NCBI GenBank assembly: GCA_951802195.1
Contig: OX637624.1
Coordinates: 1,364,001-1,428,000, forward strand
DNA from: Tausonia pullulans
Taxonomy: Eukaryota > Basidiomycota > Tremellomycetes > Cystofilobasidiales > Mrakiaceae
DNA length: 64,000 bases
Reading direction: 5' to 3'
Below the pieces are notes generated by a model that saw only the letters and a program-made list of their open reading frames with translations, ran no database searches and was not told the origin of the DNA. The position numbers and the translations under genes are program-made. Below are positions 23,513-34,628 of the stretch, piece by piece. Position 1 is the first letter of the stretch. Every line of letters begins with the position of its first letter.

Positions 23513-26500
23513 TGGTGTACAACGATGTACAGATCGTCGCGGCGAACATCCAGAGGGTGTTCACGCGAGATCGCGCCCGCAGTCTCCTCCTCTCCCTCTA
23601 TTCACGATCCAAGGCTGACATATACCTTCTCTCAGAAGTGGCATGCACGACACCAGATCAGGTGGCGACCTGGACAGCCGAGTGTGAAGATATGGGCTTC
23701 GGCTCGATCTTTACGGTCGGTTGCCAGACTGCCATCCTCTGGCGGCATGCCTCTCGATTCCTCCCTCCCAATACCCCTCCGACTAGGATCAGATCCATCT
23801 CCCGCTCCTCCCCCATCCTACGAACCAACCTGACGGATGCCGTTTTTGTTATCGCCGGCGAAGCCGTCAGGGTGGCTGCAGTCTACGCCCCCTGCCGAGA
23901 CAGCCAGACGAACGGCCGTTCGACAAAGGAGTTCCTCTCTACTCTTTCTCGCAAGATACCTGCCCACTCTGACATTCCTCTCCTTCTGGGCGGGGATTGG
24001 AACTGTGTGGAGGACAGCTACCTCGACGGGATGAGCCCATTTACCCAGAACGTGGGGAAGGAGGAAATGTGCCGGCTGGTCCGGGACTTTGCCCTCTCCG
24101 ACCCATACCGATCCTTATACCCGCTCCAGCGCGAGTACACAAACTATACTGGCATCACGCGAGCAGATCGCCGCATTGATCGCTTCTATCTGTCCCCTCT
24201 GCTCGCTAGCCGAGCCGTACGACAGCGCTTCCTGCCACGACCGTCTGGCCATCTCTACTCTAGCCACAAGCCGATCGAACTCAGCCTCACCTTCCCCGGT
24301 GCAATAGAGCACGGTCCCGGATCATACAAGATCGGCACACACCTGTTGAAGATTACCGGTTTTGTCGAATACTTCCTATTCCATATCCCCGAGTGGTACC
24401 ACGATGCGCTTACAGAGACCAGGGACCCCTTCGGGGCCTGGGACGAGACCAAGGTTCAGATAGCGGATCACGCGTCAGACATCTCAAGACACCTCGCCCG
24501 AATGAGCAGAGTGTCAGGCGGGGATCCACATAGGTCGATCCTCCATGGCCACGCTCTTCGAGCCCATCTCGAACCAGCCAACACGAGCGAGTATGCCGTC
24601 AAGCAGCGACTCAAGATCGTCCGCCAGGCCGACACCATCGCAGCCCTGCGGCCACTCGACAACCCAGCGGCCGCAGCCATCGCAAACAACGAGAGCATTC
24701 TAGCTATTGCACACGCCTTCTACTCGACTCTCTACGAGACCAAGCCGACGCTAGCGGCTGAGCACGCCAACGCCCTCCGATATGTCACCAACACACTCGA
24801 CAACTCCCAGAGTCGGACCCTCGAGAAACCCTTCGAACCGGACGAGCTCAGGCGGGCCACGTTCAGATCGAACCGTAACAAGACACCAGGAAGCGACGGG
24901 ATCCCCGTCGAGTTCTACCAGGCCACTTGGGCTGCCGTCGGCCCGATCCTCCTCAGTCTGCTGAACCTCGTCCCGGAGACAGGCCTCCGATCCGCCTCAC
25001 AGCGCGAGGCCCATATCCATCTGATCTTCAAGAAGAAGGGAGATCGCGATCAGATTGCCAACTATCGTCCGATCTCGCTCATCAACGTTGACTCTCGCAT
25101 CTTCTCCCTTGCCATCAACAGCCGCCTGCTCACCGTCGTGGACACCCTCATCGACGGGGACCAGACAGGCTTCCTCCCTGGCCGCGACTCGGGTCGCAAC
25201 ATCTCCTCTCTCCAGCTCGCCATTGACGACGAAGACCTTTTGCCTGGCGTCCTCGCCCAAGTCGACTTTGAGAAGGCATACGACAGAGTGTCGCACGACT
25301 TCGTTGGCCCCTGCCTCAGCCACATGGGGTTCGGTCCGCGCGCCGCTGCGTGGATCACCTCAACGATGACCTCTCAGACAGCTCGGCTCATGATCAACGG
25401 ATGGATGGGTCAAGCCATCCATATCCGGTCCGGTGTCCGACAGGGCGATCCCGCGGCACCGACGATCTTCGCCCTCCTTCTGGAGCCGCTGGCATGTATG
25501 CTCCGCCATCGCCTCCCACCAGCCAATCCGCCCCCTCTACACGAGCGGAAGGTCCTCCTCTTTGCAGACGATCTCAGTATCCGTTGTCGGACCTGGTCGG
25601 AGGTCGACGAGGCGACGGTCTGCCTCCGAGAGTACGAGAACGCCGCAGCAAGCAAGCTAAACTACAAAAAATCTCTCCTTTATCCTCTAGGGTCATGCCG
25701 GACGGATGCACCTGCGTGGCACCACGAATGGCGCGTCCAAACGCTTTCATTCGACTTCCTCGGCGTCCCATGTGGTCGCACGGTCAACGTGCCTGCTTGC
25801 TGGCGAGATGTCATCGGCAAACTGAAGGCTCGACTCACGCGTATCCCGCTGCACGACCTCCCGCTCCTTGCGCGATGCAACGTCATCAACCAGTACATCT
25901 ACTCGAAGATCATCTACCTGGACCGCTTCCTGCCGTGCCCAGACGATATCCTGGAAGACCTCGAGGACACGGCCTACAAGTCCCTCTACCGATCAAAACA
26001 CCACGACGTCAGCAGGGAGCGTCTGGAAACCCCTCGAGACCTCGGCGGCTTCGGCTTCACGCCACTCCGATTCCGGCTCATCAAAGCGCGCGCCCAGTGG
26101 GCTGGCGATGTGCTCTTCAGACCGGAGCTTCCCGCATCGATCCGTATTCGCAAGCGGATCATCCATACCATGAGCCTCGACCCAGGGGCCTATAGAATGA
26201 TGACTCGCACCATCTTCCGGGATGGAGAGTTCATCAGAGGACCTCGGCCCGCCAATTTCAGCTGGTTAGGCGTATTCCTTTCCCCAGTGGAAGGTCAATG
26301 GTTCTTCCCAGCCGTCTGGTGGAATGCCATCCCAATGCTCCAACGAGCTCTCCCTGCACGATGGCAGGCTTACCTCCGGGCATGGTTCGAAGAAATCAGC
26401 TTTGACATGAGCTATTGGAATCAAGACCGCTGGAGGAACGCTGTCCACTGGATGTCTACGTTCGGTACAGATAGCCAGTTGCGGCTGGGTCTCCTCCCTA

Positions 26501-27186
26501 TCCACACAAACCTCGGCCGGCTGAACGCCCCTCGTGAACCCCACGGCGCACACAGTCGTACTCTAGCCAACCGCGGCCTCATCATCCCAAAGGGCTGGCA
26601 GGACCACTTCCCGGCGCTCACCAAGATTGATTGGAAGCGGCAGTGGTGCTTGCTCAAGGCCGTGTCCCGAGCGTCGCCCGAAGACGTCGACTTGGCCCAC
26701 CGCTTCTCGCTGTACAGTCTCCACCCAGGAAAGCATACTGCTGCGGCATTCCTCGCCGACGGCACCGCTACACCGCACAACAGGTCCAAGCGATGTGCGC
26801 TGTGCCTGACGGCCCCCGTTGAGTCCTTCTTCCACCTCTTCGACGAGCCGTGTCCCGTCGTGGGCGCTATCTGGTCGGCTGCGGCAGCGCATGCCTCTCC
26901 TTCACTCCCCTCCCATCCTCCCTCCCTCCAGACGCTTGTCTGCCCGACACCGTCGCCGCCGAGGGGGGTCTTCCTCTTCCACTGCATCTTTGTAGCCCGG
27001 ACATGGCGATCCGTCCGGAGGCGGAGGTACAGCAAGATCGCAGCCCTCGATCCTGTCACGGACGAGGAGATCCGCAAGATCGCGTCTATGATCCGGCAGA
27101 CACACTGGCAGTCGAGTACGAGGTGGATAGCTCGCAGGGACCAGATGGATGGAACTGCGGTCGGCGCCGACATCGATCCTGGGTGA
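23512..27186 (+). CDS. LINE ORF2 protein: endonuclease and reverse transcriptase
   Basis: 1224 residues, ATG overlapping the ORF1 stop. The N-terminal APE-like endonuclease shows VAANIQR, LLSEV, GGDWNCVEDSYLDG and ADRRIDRFYLSP. The last motif reads SSHKPIE where SDHxP is common, so the His is kept and the Asp is not. The reverse transcriptase shows NKTPGSDGIPVEFYQ, NYRPISLINVDSRIFS, DQTGFLPGRDS, VDFEKAYDRVSHD, SGVRQGDPAAPTIFAL and LLFADDLSIRC (catalytic Asp pair at about 25565). The C-terminal region has a zf-RVT-like patch CALCLTAPVESFFHLFDEPC near 26800. Nicks target DNA and primes reverse transcription there. Translation probably depends on ORF1 through the TAATG overlap. Confidence 0.92.
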   Translation: MVYNDVQIVAANIQRVFTRDRARSLLLSLYSRSKADIYLLSEVACTTPDQVATWTAECEDMGFGSIFTVGCQTAILWRHASRFLPPNTPPTRIRSISRSSPILRTNLTDAVFVIAGEAVRVAAVYAPCRDSQTNGRSTKEFLSTLSRKIPAHSDIPLLLGGDWNCVEDSYLDGMSPFTQNVGKEEMCRLVRDFALSDPYRSLYPLQREYTNYTGITRADRRIDRFYLSPLLASRAVRQRFLPRPSGHLYSSHKPIELSLTFPGAIEHGPGSYKIGTHLLKITGFVEYFLFHIPEWYHDALTETRDPFGAWDETKVQIADHASDISRHLARMSRVSGGDPHRSILHGHALRAHLEPANTSEYAVKQRLKIVRQADTIAALRPLDNPAAAAIANNESILAIAHAFYSTLYETKPTLAAEHANALRYVTNTLDNSQSRTLEKPFEPDELRRATFRSNRNKTPGSDGIPVEFYQATWAAVGPILLSLLNLVPETGLRSASQREAHIHLIFKKKGDRDQIANYRPISLINVDSRIFSLAINSRLLTVVDTLIDGDQTGFLPGRDSGRNISSLQLAIDDEDLLPGVLAQVDFEKAYDRVSHDFVGPCLSHMGFGPRAAAWITSTMTSQTARLMINGWMGQAIHIRSGVRQGDPAAPTIFALLLEPLACMLRHRLPPANPPPLHERKVLLFADDLSIRCRTWSEVDEATVCLREYENAAASKLNYKKSLLYPLGSCRTDAPAWHHEWRVQTLSFDFLGVPCGRTVNVPACWRDVIGKLKARLTRIPLHDLPLLARCNVINQYIYSKIIYLDRFLPCPDDILEDLEDTAYKSLYRSKHHDVSRERLETPRDLGGFGFTPLRFRLIKARAQWAGDVLFRPELPASIRIRKRIIHTMSLDPGAYRMMTRTIFRDGEFIRGPRPANFSWLGVFLSPVEGQWFFPAVWWNAIPMLQRALPARWQAYLRAWFEEISFDMSYWNQDRWRNAVHWMSTFGTDSQLRLGLLPIHTNLGRLNAPREPHGAHSRTLANRGLIIPKGWQDHFPALTKIDWKRQWCLLKAVSRASPEDVDLAHRFSLYSLHPGKHTAAAFLADGTATPHNRSKRCALCLTAPVESFFHLFDEPCPVVGAIWSAAAAHASPSLPSHPPSLQTLVCPTPSPPRGVFLFHCIFVARTWRSVRRRRYSKIAALDPVTDEEIRKIASMIRQTHWQSSTRWIARRDQMDGTAVGADIDPG

Positions 27187-27324
27187 CAAGCAGGTCTGGG
27201 GTGGGGAAGTATGGCTGGTCCATAGCCACTGCTTGATGTAGCTGGTCATCTTAATATCTTACCTCTTTAATGGGCCTATGTCCACACCCATATATTGCTT
27301 TCCTTCTACCTGTTATTTACTTTC

Positions 27325-27412
27325 GCTCTCCCTCTATCTGGCTACTACTCGATATCTCTCATAGGGTTACCTCGTTCTCTACGTATAACTCATGACTCAA
27401 ATACAAAAAAAA
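27325..27412 (+). repeat. LINE 3' terminal sequence with A8
   Basis: The 80-base tail (27325-27404) plus 8 A, about 94 percent identical by eye to the copy at 21491-21570. It ends the element transcript and is likely the part recognised by its reverse transcriptase. Confidence 0.85.
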
Positions 27413-27504
27413 GTTTTGTCTCTAGCCGCCGACTAGACTCGTAACAGCTAACCTGCTTTCGTTTTCAGCGCCTCCTCTCGCGCTTACATTGCCCGCCGCC
27501 CATC

Positions 27505-27660
27505 CTCCGTGTCCTCTCCGTCAATCGCGGAAACTGCTTCGTCATCTCCGTCCCCACGAGATCTCCCTCGCAACACTGAATTGCGAAGATAGACTCGCTT
27601 GCCTCGCCCGCCCATTCATATACTCAAAGTGAAGGATGCATTTCCAGATTTCGGACGGGT
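27505..27660 (+). pseudogene. Decayed ORF1 fragment of a related LINE
   Basis: This stretch resembles the ORF1 middle at 22350-22480. It encodes VNRGNCFVISVP and, in another frame, EISLATLNCEDRLACLARPF, against INRGSCLAISVP and EISLAISKCDERLSFLIRPF in the intact ORF1. A gap of about 16 bases shifts the frame, and a stop follows. It is an older, partial copy just 100 bases past the young element's poly-A, so the younger element landed in or beside older LINE sequence. Confidence 0.7.
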
Positions 27661-28085
27661 AGGCGCAAGCCATCGTATCCAGCTTAAGACACTGCTCCTC
27701 GATGTCGCGGGTTTATATCCGCAGATACTATCCTGCTAAAGCACCTAAGATAAGAATTTGGACGAAGAGAGGCGAAGACAGAGAGGAGCTGCCGAGCCGA
27801 GTTAGCCATCGTTCGGCCTTCGCCGCCAACGAGAGTTGCTCGCGCTCTCAATCGCCATCGAGCTTGATGCCGACGCCTTCTCTCGTTCTGGCAGCATGCA
27901 TGCCGGCTCATAGCACGCTTTCCGATTCGATCAATTCCTGGCGAAAGTGCTGACAAAAGAGTCCCTATCGACCGCCTCGTATCGCTAGCTCCACCTAAAC
28001 ACCTGAGCCCGCCTTTCCGCTCCACTCATCCTGGTTGCTCCACACCTCTTGGTTCCTCTGCTTTTCTCTCTCACTCGCCCACACC

Positions 28086-30791
28086 ATGGCTTTGGAATCT
28101 CGCATTCTCATCATCGGAAGCGGTGTCACGGGTCTGCAAAGTGCGTGAACGACTAGACGGACCTCACGGGGGCAATGGCTTCTACCTCGAGGGCGAACAA
28201 CACTGACTGGTGCTCATGATCCTTGAACCATAGCGGCCAAGACACTTCTCGACGATGGATTCACCAATGTTCATCTCACAACACTCGCTGATCGTGTTGG
28301 CGGGGTCTGGGCCTCGGGCCCTCATGGCGGGGTGTATCCTGGTCTCCTCGTCAGTGTAGCAAAGTCTTACTGTCATTCTGCTTGCAACGGACCGAACTCT
28401 CATACCAAATCCCGCAGACCAACAGCGGCCATGGAAACTTTGAGCTCGGTTCACTCGAGATGCCCAAAATTGACCTAGACAAGACTGAGGGTCGTATCAA
28501 GGGTAAGCGCCGCTGGACTAGCACGCGATGTCGGCCGGAAGAGTTCGCAGCTGACCGACCGTTGACACGCCCTCAGCCGAGACGGTTACGACGTACCTAG
28601 AAGATTTTTTTGAAAAGTTCCTGAAAGGACGGCTTGACATCCGGTGCGTGACCTAATCATCGTCGAGAGCGGCCTGAGCTGAATCAAGGTCTCGTTCGGC
28701 CCTCAGCTTCGGCCAGAAGGTCATCCACCTAGACCGCCCAGCATCCTCGTCCACCGGCTGGCTCGTCCGCACGCGTGATGTCGCGACAGGCGAGGAGCGC
28801 GAGGAGGCATGGGATCGCGTCGTTCTCTGCCAGGGCGTTCGTGCTTGTTTCTCTCAAATGGGGGTCAGATGGGCTAGCTGACCCTTCGCTCAACAGCCGC
28901 ATAGCACGCCCCACCACGTAGAGGCTCTGGAACCTGCCAGATTCAACGGCTTAATCGTCCACTCATCTCAGCTCCACGCCGAGATCGACGCGCGGATCCT
29001 TGCTGTCCCGGACGAGACTCGGATTGTGGTCATTGGCGGAGGAAAGAGCTCGATCGACCTGGCAGCACGATATGCCAGCCTTGGCAAGAAGGTTACCATT
29101 GTGTTCAGAGAGGTGAGCAGATCAACATGAAGCAGCTTCTTCCTTTCTTGAGACTGACTAAGAATTATCATTTATAAGCCCAAAATATTCGCTGGACCGA
29201 GCGAATACGGCGATTATCTCATCAAGACGAGAATCATCTCGACTCTGTTCCCTTCTCAGCATTTGGAGACGTGGTTCGAGTGAGTCCTGAATCACTCTTT
29301 CTTTCTTTGCGTCAATGAAGAGAGCTGAGATACCATATCTCTCAGCGTTCTCCTTCACAAGACCTTCATCGGTGCATGGTACATCCGGCGCAAGCTCGAG
29401 GCTGGCGACAAAGGACGGGTATGTAATCTCCGCCCTTGTTTTCTGTTCTTGACCTGATAATCTCATGTTGTCCGGCATGTAGGATGCTGTCCTCAAGATC
29501 TCGGCCGAATCTCCTCTCAAGCGCAAAGACGACGGGCCGATCTGGCGGTGAGTGTCCGTTGCTCCACTCCCATCTTACAGCCGACATCTGATAGGAAAGC
29601 GCTCAAACAGAGGCCCCGACGCAAGCGGCGGGCGTTCCTCGACGGGTCCAGCCAGCTTCCATTACCTCGTCAAGGACGGGAAAATCGACGTCCTCTCGGG
29701 AACGCAACCAATCGGCCTTAGCGAAGATGGAACGAGTATCCTTCTCCAGGATGGATCTACGCTTGAGGCGGGTGTGATCATCGAGGGCACCGGCTTCAAG
29801 TCGTCCTTTGACTTTATCCGTTCGTCCGACCATCCCAAATCTGCTGAGACGTCGTTAATTGAACCGCCGTATGTGACTGCTCTTCTCTTTAGCGCTCGAG
29901 ACTCGCATCAAACTTGGAATCGAGCCTGTGGAGCCCAAGCAGCCCATCTCAAAGTCGAACGACCCTCTACGAGGCTATTCTCTCCTCAAGAACCCACCGG
30001 CATCTCCGAACGCCCAGCCAGTCTCGAGAGTATACAAGGGAATTCTGCCTGTCGAGGCGCTCGAGACACGCGACATCGTGCTCAAGTCAGTGTGGGATGG
30101 GCTGAGCGAGTTCAACTGCCCCTGTCGTGGCTGACCTGAACCCGTCACCTTAACCAGTGGCTTTTCCCTCCTTCTCGGGGCACCTTACACTGCAGAAATC
30201 ACCTCACATGTGAGTGGCGCGATAGAATGACTCCAGAATCCACTGTTGACCCTCTGCTCTCGTCTTTACCAGTGGATCTCCTCCTTCTTCCAGCGGGACG
30301 CTTTCCTCAAGCTGCCCGCCTCCAAGCAAGAGGCGTATGACTACGCCGACGCTCACGTGAGGCTATTTTTGCTTCTTCAACTATTTCTCTTGCTGATTGA
30401 AGTTCCCTGATGACTCGCTCGCTGCCTCCCCTCGTAGGCCAACTGGATCCGCGCACGTTACCCGACTGTCCCGATCCCCTGGGAGACGAACAAGTGGATC
30501 CCTGTCGCTAACGCCCAGCATTTCAACGACGGTCTCCTTCGGGACCTCCAGCTTGATCCGTTTCGGCAGGAAAAGGGCTGGTTCGGCCTCGGCTGGTACA
30601 CGGGCCTTGTGGAGTCGCGGCACATCCGGTACCTCTCGGATGAGCGGCAGGCGCTGCGAACCGAGGAGAACAAGAAAAATGCTAAGCTCGTGGAGAAGGA
30701 ATCAGGAACGCCGGCTTCGTCTTCTACGTTGGGGTCGCTCGCGGGTGCGGTCTCGAGATGGGTCTGGAGGCGTGGTGCGAGAATGCAGTAG
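28086..30791 (+). CDS. Flavin-containing monooxygenase (FMO-like)
   Basis: FAD- and NADPH-dependent monooxygenase. Start MALESRILIIGSGVTGLQ at 28086 with the FAD dinucleotide motif GSGVTG. The FMO-identifying motif is FNGLIVHSSQLH, and the NADPH motif VVIGGGKSSIDLA. Later blocks are LFPSQHLETWFE, GVIIEGTGFKSSFDFI, WISSFFQRDAFLKLPASKQ and PTVPIPWETNKW. It ends RWVWRRGARMQ (stop 30789-30791). About a dozen short introns; about 600 residues. FMOs oxidise N, S or ketone groups of small molecules or siderophore precursors; the substrate is unknown. The LINE complex occupies the 670 bases upstream, so its promoter is squeezed between the relic and the ATG. Its stop is 94 bases from the convergent Avl9 stop. 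Confidence 0.87.
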
Positions 30792-30885
30792 AGGCCCTTT
30801 CTATGCCGTTTTGTTTGGTTTGTTGAATCGCGGTTATTTGGTGCTTGACTATGCAAGAGTGCACATTGTATGAAGGGTACCATGT

Positions 30886-33800
30886 CTAAAGACCTCCGAA
30901 CCCGCCAACGATAGAAACCCCTCCTCCAACATTACCACCGCCCCCGACGGACGATCTACCCCGTCTCAATGAGCCTGACCCGCTCGTCCTCCGCGTCGGG
31001 ATCCTCTTTGCCTCCTCCTCGGCGCGCCGCTTGGCGTCGAGATCGACAATAACAATCTCGGCTTCCTCATCATCTTCGTGGATGTACCGACTCTGCGAGG
31101 GGACCTTGGCGGCTTGCGTTGCTGCGGCGGCCTGTTGGACACGCGCGCTTGCTCGGCCCCAAAAGGAGCCGATGCCAGCAGAGATACGGCCGAAGGTCTC
31201 TGAGGCAGGTGCAAGTCCAGGTGCAGGAGTGAGGGAGGGAGTAGCATTGGGGATGGAAGGGGACGGGGCACGGGAGGCTGTTATCGTCGTTGTTGTCGCT
31301 GAGGCGTCGAAAGCTGGAGCAGCAGATGATGAAGAGGAGGTCAATCCAGTTGGGTTGGAGGGAGAAGATGGAATCGCGGCGAGTTGTTGAGAGAGCCCTG
31401 ATCTGACGCCTTCGAACGCCCGGAAGAGGGACGTCGAGCCTGTCGCAAAGGCAGACGAGAGCGCCTCGCGCGTCGGCGCAAGGTTCTCGTTGATGTTGAG
31501 GTCATGGAAACCCTCTGAGAGCGCACGCGGACGGTCAGAGAGGACGTCAAGTAAATGCAAAAACTACGGAAGGGAGACGAACCAGCAAGCCGAAGGCCAA
31601 TATCTGAGAGTGCATCCGCCTTACCGTCGTAAGGGTGCTTGGGCTCCCAGACTGTCGCGCACCGGGGACGGGCATAGATCAGATCAACGATTTTCAGAGA
31701 AGCAGCACTGTTAGTGGCATACGTACTGTCGAAAAGAACCGGGTCGGTCGTCTTGTTCCAAGCCTGGAATGCGTTTGTTGCCCGGAGCTCCTTGATCCAT
31801 GGGAGCGAGAAATGGACCTGCGGATTCGAGGCTAAGATAGGACGCCTCATAAGTGGCTGATTTTCAAAAGTAGAAAGGAGAAGTAGCGCACTCCCGAAGT
31901 TGCCGCCCACCATGGCCACGTCGGCCTTTGCGGCCTTTGCGGCCTTTGCGAGAAAATCGGCGTACTTCATCGAAGCTGGAGTGAGACTGGACGTGAGTTT
32001 TGGCCTCAACCACACTAAAAAAAAGTGAGAAAGTACGCACAGAGAACCGAGCAAAGATATTCCTCAAACTAAAGCATGCAGGAGATGTCAGCCAGAACAT
32101 CTTCTCGCTTTGACTAACTCCGTGTGTTTACCTTGGCGCGCAGGAAATCGTCTGAGCCTGTGAATACCATTCCCTTGGGCCGTGTGGGGTCTGATTGCAC
32201 GATAAATCAGCACAAACTACCGATATATAGTAAGGAGAAGATGTACCTTCAGGATTCCAGGTCTCCTCGACCGTTCTGACGATCTCGTCCATCCACCGCC
32301 GGTCAGCAGGCGTGAGCGCGACAAGCCTCTCGAGCTTTGGGTCCGAGAACTCGAGCGTCGTGTGCTCGATCTGTCGGTTCCCCAGGGTCAAGTCAGGCTC
32401 CGAGAGATAAGAGAGGGGCCCGGCTACACGAACGTTGACGAGGCAGTCATGAGCAGCGTCGCGCTGCTGCAGCATAATCTGGTTGGTCGTTCCGATGAGC
32501 CAGGATTGAGTGGTGCAGAGATCGATTTGCTGGAGGGGGAGATAGGGCTGAAAGAAGGCCTCCTGTGTGTGTGAACCCATCAGAGTATCAGCTGTAGGGT
32601 CACAGCACGTGAGAGGGCTGGGGTGGTGAGTTCTGAACGAACTTTGCCGAACAAGTCGAGCGGGAATCCGAAAAAGTGAAGCAGGCTCGCCCGGTCGCTC
32701 GTCTTTAGCGACGTGGGCGGTGTCCGGGGCTGTTCGGAGCGGATGTCGAGGATGGGCGACCCGGCGTCGGAGAGAGACATGAGCAGCCCTGATGAAGTTG
32801 GTTTTACATCAGCTGGGATTGGAATTAGACGAGATTAGAGATTTCAGACGAACCTGGGACCAGTGATACCTGAGAAAGAGGCGAAGTGTCAGCTGATGTG
32901 AAGCCTTGAGACGAAGCAGCTGATCAAACGCACGAGCGAGTACTGCATCGTGCAGAGTCGTTCGACTGGGTAGCCGAACCACATGATCTAAGAATTGTCT
33001 CGGATTTAGCATGGGAGCCCCCTTGTCCGTTACAAGACGACGCAGACGCGGACCTTCTTCTGCAAAAGAAGAAGCTTGAGGAGAACCAGCGTCTTGTGCC
33101 GGAACTGATGGATGAGTTCTCGGATGCTTGTCCCTGTGAAGCAAGTAGCAAGTCAGAGTGGTCGTCTGACCGGCTGTTACAGACACCTACCCATGTGCAT
33201 CGTCGTCTCTGGATTGTATACAAGGGTCCATCAGCTGCTGAAAACACCGAGTCAAAAATGCGATCTACACGCACCTGAGACAGTCCCCTTCATGCCCGCG
33301 CGTAGAGAGTGGTAGAAGTCGGTGAGGATCTCGGTCGACTCGAAGTCACGCTGGGCGAAGAAGGCGCGAGTGACGACGCCGAGCTTGTCGCTGCAGTGAG
33401 AGTGTTACAATAGAACGATGAGATACGGCAAGCAAAAACATACCGAATGGGGCCCTGCGAGCAGTGATACGAGGGAAGCATCAGTTAGCCGAAGTGGCGC
33501 GGGGAAGATGACCTGAGGAACGCACGAAGACGGGCTGTCTTGCAAGCACGACGACCGCCATCTGCACAGTGGACCGGGTGACGTCCGTTGGCCGGTTCAG
33601 GAGCTCCGAAGAGGCAAGTTGTCGGTTGCACCTATCCAGTAGAGCACACGTCTCAGCCAAAATTCGACAGACCCGCCCGAGCGTGAGACAGGGACGAACG
33701 AGATGCCAAAGATGGTCTGCTTGGGCGGGAAGGGCTCCTTCTCGTTCTCATCACCCTCGCTGCTGGGATTACCGTTGTTGACGAGATGGAAGTAGGAGTA

Positions 33801-34628
33801 ATCCTCGTCCGACTGGGAAGCACGGCGGAAAGACGAGAGGGGGGATTCGGGGTCAGCCGAGGGCTCGTGAGAGCGCAGGGGAGGGCGGCAACGAAGCCAG
33901 GGGGGAGGAGCGTGCTCTCACCAGGTGGGCTCCGTCCGGAAGCGCAAGAAAAGGAAGGAGCCTCGGGATCTCGGGATCGAGATTCGAGGACGAAAGTATG
34001 TCTGGCGGGTACGAGAACTCGACGATGGGGCCCTGAGGGAAATGGAGCGATAGTAGGAGCGTGTGTGCGCGTCGGGTCGTCAGCTCTCGCGACCGACGCG
34101 TCTTGCTTCCCTCTCCTTATACGCGCGCCTCCACCTCCTCCTCACCTGGAGATGATGGAAATTGACGAGCAGAACAGCGAGGACGAGCCCACCATCGGCT
34201 TCCGAGACGGCGAAGCTTCCAAAGCCATCGGGCGACTTGAGGCTGAGATCAAAGTCCCGGACAGCCGCCGTCGTCGTCGACGAAGGCAAATGGGTGGGCC
34301 GTTTGGACTCGGGTACTGGGGTCTCTGCTGCTACTGGAGGCGGCGGGGCAGACTCAAGTATGGATGCGTGTGCTGGAGGCGGAGGAAGGGAGGAGGAGAA
34401 GGGTGCTAGAGACGGAGCTGGCTGCTTGTCTCGGCCGTCGTCCTCCGTCTTGGACTCGGGTGGGCCAAGGTCGAGGTCGTCGAAGTCCGCTTCGTCGTCG
34501 TCAGTATCGAGCCCGAAATCGGTCGCCACGGTCGAGGGCGAGTAGGAGGAGGCCGCCCATGGGTTCGTGTCGGCCATGTTGTGTTGGGGGGACCCATGCT
34601 CTGGGTGAGGCGAGGTACTGGTGGTCAT
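30886..34628 (-). CDS. AVL9: Avl9-like late secretory pathway protein (DENN-related)
   Basis: Homologue of Avl9, needed in yeast for late exocytic transport. ATG 34628 (or 34577, MADTNPWAASS). The N-terminal 150 residues are acidic and Ser/Pro-rich, then an intron joins LVNFHHLQ to GPIVEFSYPPDI. The family core follows: FLALPDGAHLSDEDYSYFHLV, QTIFGISFVPVSR, DVTRSTVQMAVVVLARQPVF, IRDKLGVVTRAFFAQRDFEST. Downstream exons carry FQPYLPLQQIDL, SWLIGTTNQIMLQQRD and LVALTPADRRWMDEIV, as in Avl9 proteins. The C-terminus has a Ser/Ala/Pro linker, an IGSFWGRASARVQQAA helix and a Gly-rich end (GGGVSIVGGFGGL). Many introns, some bringing very short exons. About 950-1000 residues. Divergent from the gene at 35434. 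Confidence 0.85.

Larger units (their letters stand above)
21584..27412 (+). mobile_element. Non-LTR retrotransposon (LINE), L1-superfamily-like, both ORFs open
   Basis: Autonomous LINE with a gag-like ORF1 (two zinc knuckles), an ORF2 with APE-type endonuclease and reverse transcriptase, and a 3' UTR ending in A8 at 27405-27412. The ORFs overlap by one base in TAATG at 23510-23514. RT block wording (NYRPISLINVD, QTGFLPGR, FADD) and the C-terminal Cys/His patch resemble the L1/Tx1 side of LINEs more than Tad1, but this is by eye. No RNase H domain seen. The 5' limit is uncertain: either after the A13 at 21583 or farther up, at or before the tandem array from 21143. No target-site duplication could be fixed. 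Both ORFs are unbroken, so the insertion is likely young. Confidence 0.88.

Noticed and set aside
25560-27186. RNase H domain at the end of LINE ORF2
   Set aside because: No DEDD-type motif order seen after the reverse transcriptase; the C-terminus instead shows a zf-RVT-like Cys/His patch.
21143-27412. LTR retrotransposon because direct repeats flank the ORFs
   Set aside because: The repeats are 80 bases and end in poly-A; the reverse transcriptase and APE endonuclease are of LINE type, and no protease or integrase is seen.
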